A stretch of DNA of 64,000 nt from Arcicella gelida. GTDB taxonomy: Bacteria; Bacteroidota; Bacteroidia; Cytophagales; Spirosomataceae. The stretch is taken from positions 1-64,000 of the forward strand of contig NZ_JAYGIL010000029.1 of assembly GCF_034931025.1 (NCBI RefSeq), in the 5' to 3' direction. The position numbers and the translations under genes were made by a program. Of the stretch, positions 25,950 to 34,899 are shown piece by piece. A model generated the notes under the pieces. The model had not been told where the DNA came from. It ran no database searches and saw only the letters and a list, made by a program, of their open reading frames with translations. Position 1 is the stretch's first letter, and the number at the start of each line of letters is the position of its first letter.

Positions 25950-25980
25950 TTTGTGTGTTCTTTGTTTTGTACTAATTTCG
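25950..25980 (+). promoter_or_regulatory. Promoter for pdhA
   Basis: TTTG (25950-25953), 19 bases, then TAATTTCG (25973-25980), close to the Bacteroidota TTTG-N19-TAnnTTTG consensus with one mismatch. It would give a leader of about 130 bases containing a small TCGGA/TCCGA hairpin near 26034-26049. Confidence 0.45.
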
Positions 25981-26116
25981 TAGTGCAAATTAAAGACTGT
26001 TTGATGGGATTGCAAATCACAGGCAGTTTAGCATCGGATTTATCTCCGAATAAGCAGTGTTAAGGTGAAACTTACAATTCACTTATTCACAAATCACTCA
26101 TTCATAATTGTAGAAA

Positions 26117-27124
26117 ATGGCAAAGAAAGCTGAAAACAAAGTAAAATACTCGAAGGAGACCTATATGTACTGGTACGAGTCGATGGTACTTCAACGCAAA
26201 TTTGAAGAGCGTGCTGGTCAGTTGTATGGACAACAAAAAATTAAAGGTTTTTGTCACCTTTACATCGGACAAGAAGCTTGTTCATCAGGAGCAAGATCTG
26301 CATTGAAAGACGGCGACAAGTATATCACTGCATATCGTGACCACGGTATTCCTTTAGCTTTAGGTTCAGACCCTAATACGGTTATGGCTGAGTTGTTCGG
26401 AAAAGCTACTGGTATCTCTAAAGGTAAAGGAGGTTCGATGCACATTTTTGATAAATCTGTAGGATTTGTAGGTGGACACGGAATTGTGGGTGCTCAAATT
26501 CCATTAGGAGCAGGTTTAGCTTTTGCTGAAAAATATAACAAAACTGGTAATCTTGCCATTTGTTATTTTGGTGACGGTGCGGTTCGTCAAGGAGCTTTGC
26601 ATGAAGCATTCAACATGGCAATGACTTGGAAGTTACCTGCAATCTTTGTAGTAGAGAACAACGGTTATGCAATGGGTACTTCGGTTTCTCGTACTTCTAA
26701 CGTAACTGACCTTTATACAATCGGTGAAGCTTATGACATGCCTTCTGAAGCAGTTGATGCAATGAGCGTTGAAGCAGTTCACGAAGCGGTTTCTCGTGCG
26801 GCTGACCGTGCTAGAGCTGGTGAAGGACCAACTTTCTTAGAGTTCAAAACTTATCGTTATAGAGGTCACTCAATGTCTGACCCTCAGAAATATCGTACAA
26901 AAGAAGAGGTTGAAGCATACAAAATGCGTGACCCAATTGAACAAGTGAGAAAAGCGATTTTGGATAACGAAATTGCAACAGAAGAAGATTTAGCAGCGAT
27001 TGATGCAGCGATTAAAGTAAGAGTAGAAGCTTCTGTTAAATTTGCTGAAGAATCTCCTTGGCCAGATCCAGTAGAAATTTTTACAGATGTTTATGTAGAG
27101 GAATATCCTTTCCCTGTAGAATAA
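26117..27124 (+). CDS. pdhA: Pyruvate dehydrogenase E1 component, alpha subunit
   Basis: 335 residues of the E1-alpha family that decarboxylates pyruvate with thiamine diphosphate, feeding acetyl-CoA to the TCA cycle. The ThDP motif runs from FGDGAVRQG (near 149) to VVENNGYAMG (near 177). KGKGGSMHIFD near 100 and the loop YRYRGHSMSDPQKYR near 250 contain the family's phosphorylation-loop residues. The E1-beta gene is not adjacent, as is often seen in Bacteroidota. Branched-chain E1-alpha is the alternative, but the GSMHIFD and YRGHSMSDP motifs favour pyruvate. Confidence 0.9.
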   Translation: MAKKAENKVKYSKETYMYWYESMVLQRKFEERAGQLYGQQKIKGFCHLYIGQEACSSGARSALKDGDKYITAYRDHGIPLALGSDPNTVMAELFGKATGISKGKGGSMHIFDKSVGFVGGHGIVGAQIPLGAGLAFAEKYNKTGNLAICYFGDGAVRQGALHEAFNMAMTWKLPAIFVVENNGYAMGTSVSRTSNVTDLYTIGEAYDMPSEAVDAMSVEAVHEAVSRAADRARAGEGPTFLEFKTYRYRGHSMSDPQKYRTKEEVEAYKMRDPIEQVRKAILDNEIATEEDLAAIDAAIKVRVEASVKFAEESPWPDPVEIFTDVYVEEYPFPVE

Positions 27125-27139
27125 ACTATTGAAATACAC

Positions 27140-27177
27140 AAAAAAGCCGTTCCAATTTTCTTTGGGACGGCTTTTTT
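27140..27177. terminator. Bidirectional terminator after pdhA
   Basis: Arms AAAAAAGCCGTTCC and GGGACGGCTTTTTT pair nearly perfectly around a ten-base loop, with T tracts usable on either strand. It ends pdhA and the small leftward frame at 27176-27325. Confidence 0.85.
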
Positions 27178-27325
27178 AGTTTATCCAGTCGAACGATACT
27201 CTATCGTGTTCAGGATGTGCAACTTCTGGCGTTTTTTTGCTATTTACATTTTTTCGATTGAAGTTTCGTCTTGTCTGAAAATCTCTCCAATCGTTGCGTT
27301 GGAAAATGGCTAAGCTTTGCCTCAT
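27176..27325 (-). CDS. Small uncharacterised protein, 49 aa
   Basis: A 50-codon leftward frame from ATG at 27325 to TAA at 27176, encoding a basic protein starting MRQSLAIFQRNDW and ending DRVSFDWIN. Several Arg, Asn and Lys residues are followed by an acidic end. Support: a TACATTTG -7 box 36 bases upstream and a stop codon that abuts the shared bidirectional terminator. No family is recognised and there is no signal peptide. It may be a real small protein or a short leader-like transcript. Confidence 0.45.
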   Translation of the reverse strand: MRQSLAIFQRNDWRDFQTRRNFNRKNVNSKKTPEVAHPEHDRVSFDWIN

Positions 27326-27360
27326 GTTATTACTGTTTTAAATATTGAAATATTACTATA

Positions 27361-27368
27361 CAAATGTA
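27361..27368 (-). promoter_or_regulatory. -7 box upstream of the 49-aa frame
   Basis: On the minus strand TACATTTG matches the TAnnTTTG consensus, 36 bases before the ATG at 27325. A -33 TTG at standard spacing is not evident. Confidence 0.4.
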
Positions 27369-27462
27369 TAATCAATGCTTGAAATGAATATTAAACAATT
27401 GATTATATGAATGTTAACAAATTAAGTTATAATGTGAGTTCAAAGAATAGTACAAAAAAATG

Positions 27463-27483
27463 CCATTCTTACTAAGAATGGCG
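27463..27483 (-). terminator. Terminator-like hairpin, minus strand
   Basis: Perfect arms GCCATTCTT and AAGAATGGC with a three-base loop. On the minus strand it is followed by a run of seven Ts, the form of an intrinsic terminator. No annotated leftward gene ends here, so it may be a second stop for the candidate small RNA or for rpmA read-through. Confidence 0.55.
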
Positions 27484-27559
27484 TTTAATGCTAAATTCCA
27501 AATGTTTTAAAGTTTTGGATTCATATTGGTGAATTTTTTAAAAGTCTCGTTATTACAAA

Positions 27560-27621
27560 ATAAAAAAACCATTGCTTATAAACAGCTAAATGTTTACAGA
27601 TCAATGGATTGATAGATTGTT
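27560..27621 (-). ncRNA. Candidate small RNA
   Basis: A minus-strand TACATTTG -7 box (27628-27635) would start transcription near 27621. About 15-50 bases later comes a hairpin with outer arms CCATTG/CAATGG and inner arms GTTTA/TAAAC, followed directly by seven Ts (27562-27568 on this strand as A). The predicted RNA is about 60 nt and has no open frame. Conservation was not testable. Confidence 0.4.
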
Positions 27622-27693
27622 TTGTCGCAAATGTAAAATACTTTACCAAGAAAGTAATATTAAATTTCACCTTTCTGTAAAACCTCTAAAAAG

Positions 27694-27738
27694 AAGAAGA
27701 GATTAACTTTGAATAAATTCAATCGTTAATCTCTTCTA
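27694..27738 (-). terminator. Terminator of rplU-rpmA
   Basis: Perfect 13-base arms AGAAGAGATTAAC and GTTAATCTCTTCT with a 19-base loop, about 40 bases past the rpmA stop. A T-rich stretch follows on the minus strand. Confidence 0.7.
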
Positions 27739-27776
27739 AAGAATTCTAATGGAATAACCTTAGTTATTTGCCACTA

Positions 27777-28031
27777 TTAAGCAGGAAGAACTTCTACAAA
27801 AGAACGTCCTTTAAATCCTTTTTTAAAGTGAACAGTACCGTCAATCAAAGCAAATAAAGTATGATCTTTACCAAGACCTACATTTTGACCAGGATTGTGT
27901 GCTGTACCTCTTTGACGAACAATAATGTTCCCTGAAATTGCAGGCTGACCTCCAAAAATTTTGATTCCAAGACGCTTACTATGCGACTCACGACCGTTTT
28001 TCGAACTACCCGCACCTTTTTTGTGTGCCAT
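27777..28031 (-). CDS. rpmA: 50S ribosomal protein L27
   Basis: 84 residues with the invariant N terminus MAHKKGAGSSKNGRES and the core KIFGGQ, then IIVRQRGTAHNPG, with GVGKD-like GLGKDHTLFALI. L27 contacts tRNA ends at the peptidyl-transferase centre. It follows rplU by about 80 bases, the standard order. Confidence 0.95.
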   Translation of the reverse strand: MAHKKGAGSSKNGRESHSKRLGIKIFGGQPAISGNIIVRQRGTAHNPGQNVGLGKDHTLFALIDGTVHFKKGFKGRSFVEVLPA

Positions 28032-28110
28032 TGTTTTGTTAGTTTATCGATTTAACGTTTTAATTTTCGTTTTGAAGAAACTCTTAACGAATAAAATTAA
28101 TCATTAAATA

Positions 28111-28422
28111 CTAAAATGAAATTCCTTCAATTAAAACTTTAGTTAAATTCTGACGGTGACCGTTCTGTTTTTGGTATCCTTTACGACGTTTCTTTTTGAA
28201 AACAATTACTTTTTCTCCACGAACGTGAGCTAAAATTTTACCTGTTACAGTAGCACCTGCTACAGTTGGAAGACCAATTTTGATGTCTCCGTCATTATCG
28301 ACAAGAAGAACCTTATCGAAAACCAGTGCAGCGCCTTCCTCGCCCGCCAAACGGTGGGTGTAGAGGAAAAGGTCTTTCTCAACTTTAAATTGCTGACCAG
28401 CGATTTCTACGATTGCGTACAT
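28111..28422 (-). CDS. rplU: 50S ribosomal protein L21
   Basis: 103 residues from the ATG at 28422 (MYAIVEIAGQQFKVE); an upstream in-frame extension of 11 codons would cross the promoter and is rejected. The C-terminal KKRRKGYQKQNGHRQNLT is the conserved rRNA-binding stretch. L21 binds 23S rRNA. It is first in the rplU-rpmA operon. The predicted start point is only about 20 bases upstream of the ATG, which leaves no room for an L21 leader structure. Confidence 0.95.
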   Translation of the reverse strand: MYAIVEIAGQQFKVEKDLFLYTHRLAGEEGAALVFDKVLLVDNDGDIKIGLPTVAGATVTGKILAHVRGEKVIVFKKKRRKGYQKQNGHRQNLTKVLIEGISF

Positions 28423-28452
28423 TTTATTATTAGTTATAATTTTATTGGGTCG

Positions 28453-28460
28453 CAAAGATA
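28453..28460 (-). promoter_or_regulatory. rplU promoter -7 box
   Basis: TATCTTTG on the minus strand, a perfect TAnnTTTG match, about 30 bases upstream of the rplU ATG. Confidence 0.6.
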
Positions 28461-28684
28461 CGTATTATGTTTTGAAAAGAGAAAGGAATTTTCTATATTT
28501 ATTATAAATTATTTAACAAATGAGCAACGATAATCTATTTCGTAATAATCTAATAGTAAGATAGTTATGGATAAAGCTAAAATGTGGATGTATTCGTTTT
28601 CAACAATAATGCACTAGAGGTACATAATTTATAGAATTATACGTTAGTTAATTAGCATCAATCTCATTTGTATAAGATAATAAA

Positions 28685-29212
28685 ATGCGAAGTAGAAATT
28701 TAGTAATACGAATTGGAATAATTTTTGTCTGTTTAATTTATGGCACTTGTTTTGGTGCTTATAGTCAAAACAAGAAAGTAGAGATTGTAAAGTTTGAACA
28801 TCTCCAAAAAGTACTAAATCAAGTATCAGATACAACTGTTGTTTTGCATTTTTGGGCAACTTGGTGCAGACCTTGTATGGAAGAACTACCTTTTTTTGAG
28901 GAGCTTAACACAACATATAATCCACAAAAAATAAAGTTTATTTTAGTGAGTATGGATTTTGTGAAAGATGCCGAAACGAGCTTGAAAAATGTATTAGAAC
29001 GAAATAAAATTAAATCTAAAGTAGTGTTATTGGATGAACCAGACTATAATTCTTGGATTGATTTGATTGATAAAGAATGGTCTGGAACGATTCCTGCAAC
29101 GTTGGTACTCAATTCAAATCTGAGGAAAAGAAAATTTTATGAAGGGAAAGTAAATGTTTCAACATTTAGTGATGAACTAAAAAAAATGTGTCCTGTTACC
29201 ATACAAAACTGA
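28685..29212 (+). CDS. TlpA-like thioredoxin-fold protein
   Basis: 175 residues. An N-terminal hydrophobic signal or anchor (residues 8-25, VIRIGIIFVCLIYGTCFG) is followed by a thioredoxin fold with the redox site WCRPC in FWATWCRPCMEELP near 60. A later cis-Pro region reads GTIPATLVLN. It probably acts in the periplasm as a thiol reductase, for example for cytochrome c maturation. The second thioredoxin-like gene lies 93 bases downstream on the same strand. Confidence 0.8.
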   Translation: MRSRNLVIRIGIIFVCLIYGTCFGAYSQNKKVEIVKFEHLQKVLNQVSDTTVVLHFWATWCRPCMEELPFFEELNTTYNPQKIKFILVSMDFVKDAETSLKNVLERNKIKSKVVLLDEPDYNSWIDLIDKEWSGTIPATLVLNSNLRKRKFYEGKVNVSTFSDELKKMCPVTIQN

Positions 29213-29305
29213 ATACTGTAATAACTAACAAAAATTATATTTAACAATTAAACTTATTAAGACATTAACTTCTAAATGATTTAGATAATTAAAATATATC
29301 AGAAA

Positions 29306-29959
29306 ATGAAAACATACACAAAGAATATAAAGACGATTTTTTTACTAGGAATCATCTTAACGAGTTTGTTCGGATTTACACAAAGTGTGGACGAAAACAG
29401 ACAAAGAGCAGATAAAGGATATGCAATTGGCGACGTTGTTACTGATTTTAAACTAAAAAGTACTTCAGGCAGTTTTGTTTCAATGGCAGATAATCGCTCT
29501 GTGAAAGGTTATATCATCGTTTTTACTTGTAATCATTGCCCGTTTTCAAAAGCTTACGAGAGCAGAGTGATGGCTTTAGATAAAAAGTTTGCATCGCAGG
29601 GTTATCCAGTAATAGCGATTAATCCGAATGACCCAAGTGCTTATGAGGAAGATTCTTTCGAGAATATGCAAGCAGTTGCTAAAGCCAAAGGATACACTTT
29701 TCCTTATTTGCAAGACGAAAGTCAGCTTACTTCAAAGGCTTTTGGTGTATCAAGAACACCGTCTGTTTATGTAGTAAAAAAGGAAGGGGATAAATTTATT
29801 TTACAATACATTGGAGGAATTGATGATAATACGCAAGATGCCAATGCCGTTACAAAACGTTATGTTGAAGATGCTGTTAATAATCTTTTAGCAGGAAGAC
29901 CAGTGGTTGGAAATTTTACTAAAACGGTTGGCTGTGCTGTTAAATGGAAAGGAGTTTAA
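29306..29959 (+). CDS. Secreted AhpC/TSA-type thioredoxin-like protein
   Basis: 217 residues with a signal peptide (about 1-25, ending FGFTQ). The peroxiredoxin/thioredoxin-like body starts GDVVTDFKLKSTSG, carries the Cys pair CNHC in VFTCNHCPFSKAYESR near 73-78, and has a later SRTPSVYVVKK cis-Pro loop. This matches the Bacteroidota and Planctomycetes periplasmic 'redoxin' family of unknown substrate. A perfect terminator palindrome lies 40 bases past the stop. It may be co-expressed with the TlpA-like protein. Confidence 0.8.
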   Translation: MKTYTKNIKTIFLLGIILTSLFGFTQSVDENRQRADKGYAIGDVVTDFKLKSTSGSFVSMADNRSVKGYIIVFTCNHCPFSKAYESRVMALDKKFASQGYPVIAINPNDPSAYEEDSFENMQAVAKAKGYTFPYLQDESQLTSKAFGVSRTPSVYVVKKEGDKFILQYIGGIDDNTQDANAVTKRYVEDAVNNLLAGRPVVGNFTKTVGCAVKWKGV

Positions 29960-30000
29960 CATAAATTTTTCAAAGACGATTAGAGGTTTGTTTATACATG

Positions 30001-30032
30001 AAAAGAGGTTACCAATTGGTAACCTCTTTTTT
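30001..30032. terminator. Perfect palindromic bidirectional terminator
   Basis: AAAAGAGGTTACCAA pairs with TTGGTAACCTCTTTT over 15 bases with A/T tracts at both ends, between convergent genes. Confidence 0.85.
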
Positions 30033-30062
30033 GGTTGTAAAAGGATTTATTTAATCCGTAAA

Positions 30063-33000
30063 TTACTTATTTGCTGTAATATCGGTTAAAGCAAATAATG
30101 GTTTTCCTTTCGCCTCTGGATTTTTGAAGACTAAGTAAAGATTATGCGAACCCAATAATGGCGTTTTTAACGAAATATTAGTAGCTGATTGTGATGATTT
30201 ACTTACTTCTCCGCTACCAACTAATTGTCCCGTAGGGCTGTCTAAATGAATTTCAATGATACCGCCAGCAGTACGTTCGTCGCTTGCAAAAGCGGCTAAA
30301 CTGAATGCTTTAATTCCTGTAAAATCGATATTACTAAAAGAAATATATGAATTATCTGTCGTGGCGATAACGGCTTCACCGAGTCCATCAATCGTATATT
30401 TCATCGTTTCTTTTTGCGTATCAAAAGAATTTGCTTTGAATTTCGCACTTCTCAAAGTTAGGCTTGTCGCACCAGTTAAAGAGCCTAAATTATTGCCACC
30501 TTTGTCAGTATAACTTGCAGAGAAGATATAAGTACCCGCTTTGCCATTGTCTTTTGTAAGGTATTCACCCTTTACAGGCTTACTTGCTTTTTTATCATCA
30601 GCTAATGAAAGAATATATTTTACCATTTCTTTCGTATCATCTTTTGTCAATTGTGGATGAGCCGCCATTACTTGTTCGCCCCAAACACCACCACCACCTT
30701 TGATGATTTTTTCAACCAATTCACCTAAAGCTCTGCTTTTGCCTTTATACTTTTTAGCAACTTCTTTATAGCTTGGTCCGATAGATTTCTTGTCGATTGA
30801 ATGGCAAGATTTACAATCAGATAATTCGATTAAACGTTTACCCGTTGAAACGCTTAGATTAGCTTGATGTCCTTGTGCAATAACAGTTTTATCAAATCCT
30901 TCTAAGTAATCAATATTTACTTGTACTTCGTCTTCTTTGATTTTCTTGTTGGCTAAAGAACCATCTTCTTTGTCAGAAACATTTACTTCATAAGCAATTT
31001 TTTCATCGTTCCAGTAGAATGTTTTATTGCCTTTTACGGCTAATACTACTTTCGGAATATCGTTTCCAACTTTTACTTCAAGAGTAGTACTGGTTACATT
31101 TCCTGCCGAATCAGTTACTTTCAAAGTTGGCTTATAAACACCTGCTTTTGTGAAAGTGAAGCTAGGGTTCGCTAAGTTACTTTTAGCACCTTTAGCGAAA
31201 GTCCATTCGTATTTCAAGACATCATTTTCGTAATCCATTGTTCCTGCTGAAGAGAAACTTACTTTTAAAGGTAATGCTCCCGCTTTTTTATCAGCATTGG
31301 CAACTACAACTGGACTACGATTTCCTGCATTGAAGGTAATGTGTGAAAGACGAGCATCATCGTTTTGAGCAAACCAATTTTGTCCATACTCCAATAAATA
31401 CAAAGATCCATCTTTCGCAAATTGCATATCCATTGGATGGCTGAATTTGGTATTTGGCATAAAACGCTCCATCGAAATAAAATCTCCGTTTGGTTTCATA
31501 CTTACCAAGTTAATCCAATCACGCATCCAATCGTAAGCAAAGAATTTTCCATCTAAATATTTCGGAAATTTCACTTTAGAATTTGCATCAAAATCATCGA
31601 AATAATACACTGGTCCACCCATCGCATTACGTCCGCCTTTGCCAACAATTGCTCCGAATTCTGGAGAATCAGCATAAGGATAATAAATAAATGCTTTTTG
31701 TGCTGCTGGTAATTCACGTAAGCCTGTGTTGTGCGGAGAATCATTGATTGGATGTGCAGGGTCAAATTTTGTCCAAGTACTGTCTTTATTGAAATCTCTT
31801 TGATTATAAGCACGGTTATCAGCAACAAAAAGTGGCCAGCCAAAATAACCTGCTTTACGAGCTTGATTTACTTCATCGTGTCCACGAGGACCATATTTTG
31901 TTGAATTTTCACCAGCATCTGGTCCTACTTCACCCCAGTATAAAAATCCAGTTCTTTGGTCAACAGAAATTCTGTATGGGTTTCTATTGCCCATTACATA
32001 AATTTCAGGACGAGTTTTATCGGTACCAACTGGGAATAAATTGCCCTCAGGAATAGTATATGAACCATCAGCTGTTGGTTTAATTCTTAAAATTTTACCT
32101 CTTAAATCATTTGTATTAGAAGAAGTATAACGAGCATCCCAACCCGAACGACCAGCTTTATTGTCAATCGGTGCATAGCCTTGTGAAGCAAAAGGATTGG
32201 TATCATCACCAGTAGAAAGGAATAAATTTCCTTTGCTGTCCCAAGCAACCGAACCGCCCGTATGGCAACATTCAGTACGCTTTACAGGGACACGTAATAC
32301 TACTTTTTCGGTACTAAGTAAAAGGGAATCTTTTACATCATCATAGACAAAACGAGATAAACGATTGGCTGTATCGGCACCAACCATCCCAACCGATGGA
32401 GCGTAGTACAAGTAAATCCATTTATTTTTATTGAAATCAGGGTCGATATTTACACCCATTAAGCCATATTCAAATTTTGAATAAACGCTTAAATCTGCCA
32501 CTACTTTTGTCGCATTTTTCTTTGGGTCATAAACTTTTAACAAACCTTTTCTTTCACCAAAAATTACTTTACCGTTGTCTAAAACAACTAATTCTGTTGG
32601 TTCATCTAATTTCTCGTCTAAAACAGTTTTCACATAACGGTTTTCATCTGGAGGTAAAGCACTTTTTACTTTAGAATAATCTAAAGCTGGACCATCAGCA
32701 GCCCATTGTAAAGCACCTAAAACGTGTTTTAAAGGAATTTCTTCCGAAAAAGTCTCATCTGTATGTCCCCAATTGGTATAAAAAGCTCTTCCACCATCAA
32801 ATTCATGGTACCAAGCCATTGGGTGAAAATTGCCCATTTTACCTTCTTTGAAAGAATTCTCATCAACAGTATATAAAACCTTTACATCTGTGTTGAAATT
32901 TTTAAAGCTATAAAATTCGTCTTTACGCTCTAAACTTTCAGGCATAAAATTGGTAGAAATATGAGTGCGGTCTTTGATGATGAATTTACCATTTTGCACA

Positions 33001-33437
33001 TTTGATACATTTTTACCCGGATGACCATTAAAATATCCGCCAACCAATTTGCCATACCAAGGCCAGTCGTATTCAGTATCCGAAGCCGCATGAATACCCA
33101 AAAAAGCACCACCTGCTTGAATATAACGTTCAAAAGCAATTTGTTGTGGCTCTGTTAATACATTGCCAGTTGTACTGTTAAATACAACGACACTGTATTT
33201 TTTCAGATTAGCTTCGTTGAAATTGTCGGCATTTTCAGTAGTATCAACAGAAAAGCCATTATCAATACCCATTTTTTGAATCGCTTTCGTACAGAAAGGA
33301 ATAGAGGAATGGCGAAAACCTGCTGTTTTGGAGAAAATAAGTACCTTTTTCCCTTTTAGAGAATTGGTATTTTGGGCAAATAAAGCATTTGTACAGAAGC
33401 ACAAGAACAGTATAAATGCCTGAAATTTAAGTTTCAT
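30063..33437 (-). CDS. ThuA / sugar dehydrogenase / PKD / cytochrome c fusion protein
   Basis: 1124 residues, secreted (signal 1-21, LFAQ). Domains in order: ThuA class I glutamine amidotransferase-like (about 28-245, KKVLIFSKTAGFRHSSIP, GIHAASDTEYDWPWYG); a six-bladed PQQ-dependent sugar dehydrogenase (about 262-695, with EYGLMGVNIDPDF, CCHTGGSVAWDSKGNL, GEVGPDAGENS); a PKD domain (about 710-800); a monoheme cytochrome c with CKSCH near residue 875 and a likely axial Met further on; and a C-terminal CBM6-like beta-sandwich (about 1000-1124). This layout is common in Bacteroidota carbohydrate clusters. It probably oxidises sugars at the outer surface or periplasm and passes electrons to its own heme. 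It lies downstream of kduI and the GH88/105 gene on the same strand. Confidence 0.85.
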   Translation of the reverse strand: MKLKFQAFILFLCFCTNALFAQNTNSLKGKKVLIFSKTAGFRHSSIPFCTKAIQKMGIDNGFSVDTTENADNFNEANLKKYSVVVFNSTTGNVLTEPQQIAFERYIQAGGAFLGIHAASDTEYDWPWYGKLVGGYFNGHPGKNVSNVQNGKFIIKDRTHISTNFMPESLERKDEFYSFKNFNTDVKVLYTVDENSFKEGKMGNFHPMAWYHEFDGGRAFYTNWGHTDETFSEEIPLKHVLGALQWAADGPALDYSKVKSALPPDENRYVKTVLDEKLDEPTELVVLDNGKVIFGERKGLLKVYDPKKNATKVVADLSVYSKFEYGLMGVNIDPDFNKNKWIYLYYAPSVGMVGADTANRLSRFVYDDVKDSLLLSTEKVVLRVPVKRTECCHTGGSVAWDSKGNLFLSTGDDTNPFASQGYAPIDNKAGRSGWDARYTSSNTNDLRGKILRIKPTADGSYTIPEGNLFPVGTDKTRPEIYVMGNRNPYRISVDQRTGFLYWGEVGPDAGENSTKYGPRGHDEVNQARKAGYFGWPLFVADNRAYNQRDFNKDSTWTKFDPAHPINDSPHNTGLRELPAAQKAFIYYPYADSPEFGAIVGKGGRNAMGGPVYYFDDFDANSKVKFPKYLDGKFFAYDWMRDWINLVSMKPNGDFISMERFMPNTKFSHPMDMQFAKDGSLYLLEYGQNWFAQNDDARLSHITFNAGNRSPVVVANADKKAGALPLKVSFSSAGTMDYENDVLKYEWTFAKGAKSNLANPSFTFTKAGVYKPTLKVTDSAGNVTSTTLEVKVGNDIPKVVLAVKGNKTFYWNDEKIAYEVNVSDKEDGSLANKKIKEDEVQVNIDYLEGFDKTVIAQGHQANLSVSTGKRLIELSDCKSCHSIDKKSIGPSYKEVAKKYKGKSRALGELVEKIIKGGGGVWGEQVMAAHPQLTKDDTKEMVKYILSLADDKKASKPVKGEYLTKDNGKAGTYIFSASYTDKGGNNLGSLTGATSLTLRSAKFKANSFDTQKETMKYTIDGLGEAVIATTDNSYISFSNIDFTGIKAFSLAAFASDERTAGGIIEIHLDSPTGQLVGSGEVSKSSQSATNISLKTPLLGSHNLYLVFKNPEAKGKPLFALTDITANK

Positions 33438-33608
33438 AAGTAAAATAAATTAGGACTGGATGAATTAAATAAAATTGAGCTTGAATCAGCGCAGAGAATA
33501 CGCCTATGTATTGATAATAATTGATAAAGATAAGTTTTTGTTGGAATTTTATTATCACACCTTGTGAGGATAAATATAGACAAGTATAGAACAGTTAGAG
33601 AAAAAGTA

Positions 33609-33649
33609 AACGATATATACTATTTTCATTCGAAATAATATATATCGTT
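33609..33649. terminator. Hairpin downstream of the GH88/105 gene
   Basis: Arms AACGATATATA and TATATATCGTT with a 19-base loop, about 50 bases after the leftward glycosidase stop. The strand end is AT-rich but lacks a long T run. Confidence 0.45.
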
Positions 33650-33696
33650 CTGGTAATGATTGCCTTTTAGAAAGGTTTATGTTTAATGACTGAGAT

Positions 33697-34869
33697 CTAC
33701 TTTTTCTTTTTTGAAAGCAATTGGTATCTTAAAAGTGCTTCCAAATAATAATAATCAGCATAAACTAAAGGCACATCAATTTCTGATTTTAGAGGCTTCG
33801 CTCCTACGCTGTGCTTCAAAATAAAATGATTGTTTTCGCCTAAATTAGCTTTATAATCAGGGCTAGAAAGGCTGGTCAACATCATTTCAGCAGCTTTGAA
33901 GTACTCTTTACCTTTTTTGCCAGTATAAGTTGATAATTCTAACAAAGCCGAAGCCGTAACAGCACCAGCCGAAGCATCACGTTCTTCATTAGGAATATTT
34001 GGTGCGTTGAAATCCCAATATGGAATTTTATCCGCAGGTAAATTTGGGTTGTTCAAATAGAAATTGGCAATTTTTTCAGCCATGTCTAAATACTTTTTTT
34101 GTTTGGTTTCACGGTACATTACAGTATAACCATACATTGCCCAAGCTTGTCCTCTCGCCCATGCCGAAGCGTCTGAATAACCTTGGTGTGTTACTTTTGC
34201 CAAAGGTTGTCCTTTTTCGTCATAACAAATTACATGGAAACTACTGCCATCTGGACGGAAATGATTTTTTAAAGTACTGTCAGCGTGCGAAAGACAAAGA
34301 TTGTACAGCTCTTTATTCCCTGAAGTTTTAGCAGCCCAAAACAAAAATTCAAGGTTCATCATGTTGTCAATAATAACAGGATAATTGTACTGTTTTAATT
34401 TATTCCACGATTTGATTAAGCCAACATTTGGGTCGAAACGAGTCGCTAAAGACTTCGCTCCTACTAGCATAATATCTTTGTATTCAGCATTTTTGGTAAG
34501 ACGATAGCCATTTCCAAATGGGCAATACAACATAAAACCCAAATCGTGCGTACCAGTATTGAACTGTTCCTTTTTCACAGCCATCGACCAATTGTGAGCA
34601 GCTTCTTTCCAAAAAGGGTTTTTGGTTTCCTCAAAAATATACCAAAGCGAACCGCCAAAGAAACCGCTACACCACCATTCTGTAGGCATATCTCTTGGAC
34701 TGCCATCTTTATTGGTTGATTGTGGCGTTTTGCTATAATCTGGATGGGCTTTTAGCATACCTTCATATTGTTTGGCAGCAAAAGCAAATTCTTTTTTGAC
34801 ATCAATTTTAGATTGAGCCGAAGCCCCAAATACACAGCAAGAGAGTAACAATAAAAGCGTTTTTTTCAT
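33697..34869 (-). CDS. Unsaturated glucuronyl/rhamnogalacturonyl hydrolase (GH88/GH105-like)
   Basis: 390 residues with a signal peptide (1-18, FGASAQ). The (alpha/alpha)6 barrel family is recognised from PTEWWCSGFFGGSLWYI near 60, a catalytic-Asp candidate in VIIDNMMNLEFLFWA near 167, DASAWARGQAWAMYGY near 230 and DWNAP-like DFNAPN near 285. Such enzymes hydrolyse the 4,5-unsaturated uronate released by polysaccharide lyases. kduI lies 30 bases upstream on the same strand, so the product probably passes into the 5-keto-4-deoxyuronate pathway. GH88 and GH105 cannot be separated with certainty by eye. Confidence 0.82.
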   Translation of the reverse strand: MKKTLLLLLSCCVFGASAQSKIDVKKEFAFAAKQYEGMLKAHPDYSKTPQSTNKDGSPRDMPTEWWCSGFFGGSLWYIFEETKNPFWKEAAHNWSMAVKKEQFNTGTHDLGFMLYCPFGNGYRLTKNAEYKDIMLVGAKSLATRFDPNVGLIKSWNKLKQYNYPVIIDNMMNLEFLFWAAKTSGNKELYNLCLSHADSTLKNHFRPDGSSFHVICYDEKGQPLAKVTHQGYSDASAWARGQAWAMYGYTVMYRETKQKKYLDMAEKIANFYLNNPNLPADKIPYWDFNAPNIPNEERDASAGAVTASALLELSTYTGKKGKEYFKAAEMMLTSLSSPDYKANLGENNHFILKHSVGAKPLKSEIDVPLVYADYYYLEALLRYQLLSKKKK

Positions 34870-34899
34870 AGTTAATAGAGAATTAGTTGAGATGAAAAA

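Noticed and set aside
28423..28684. L21 leader RNA structure before rplU
   Set aside because: The predicted start point leaves only about 20 bases of leader.
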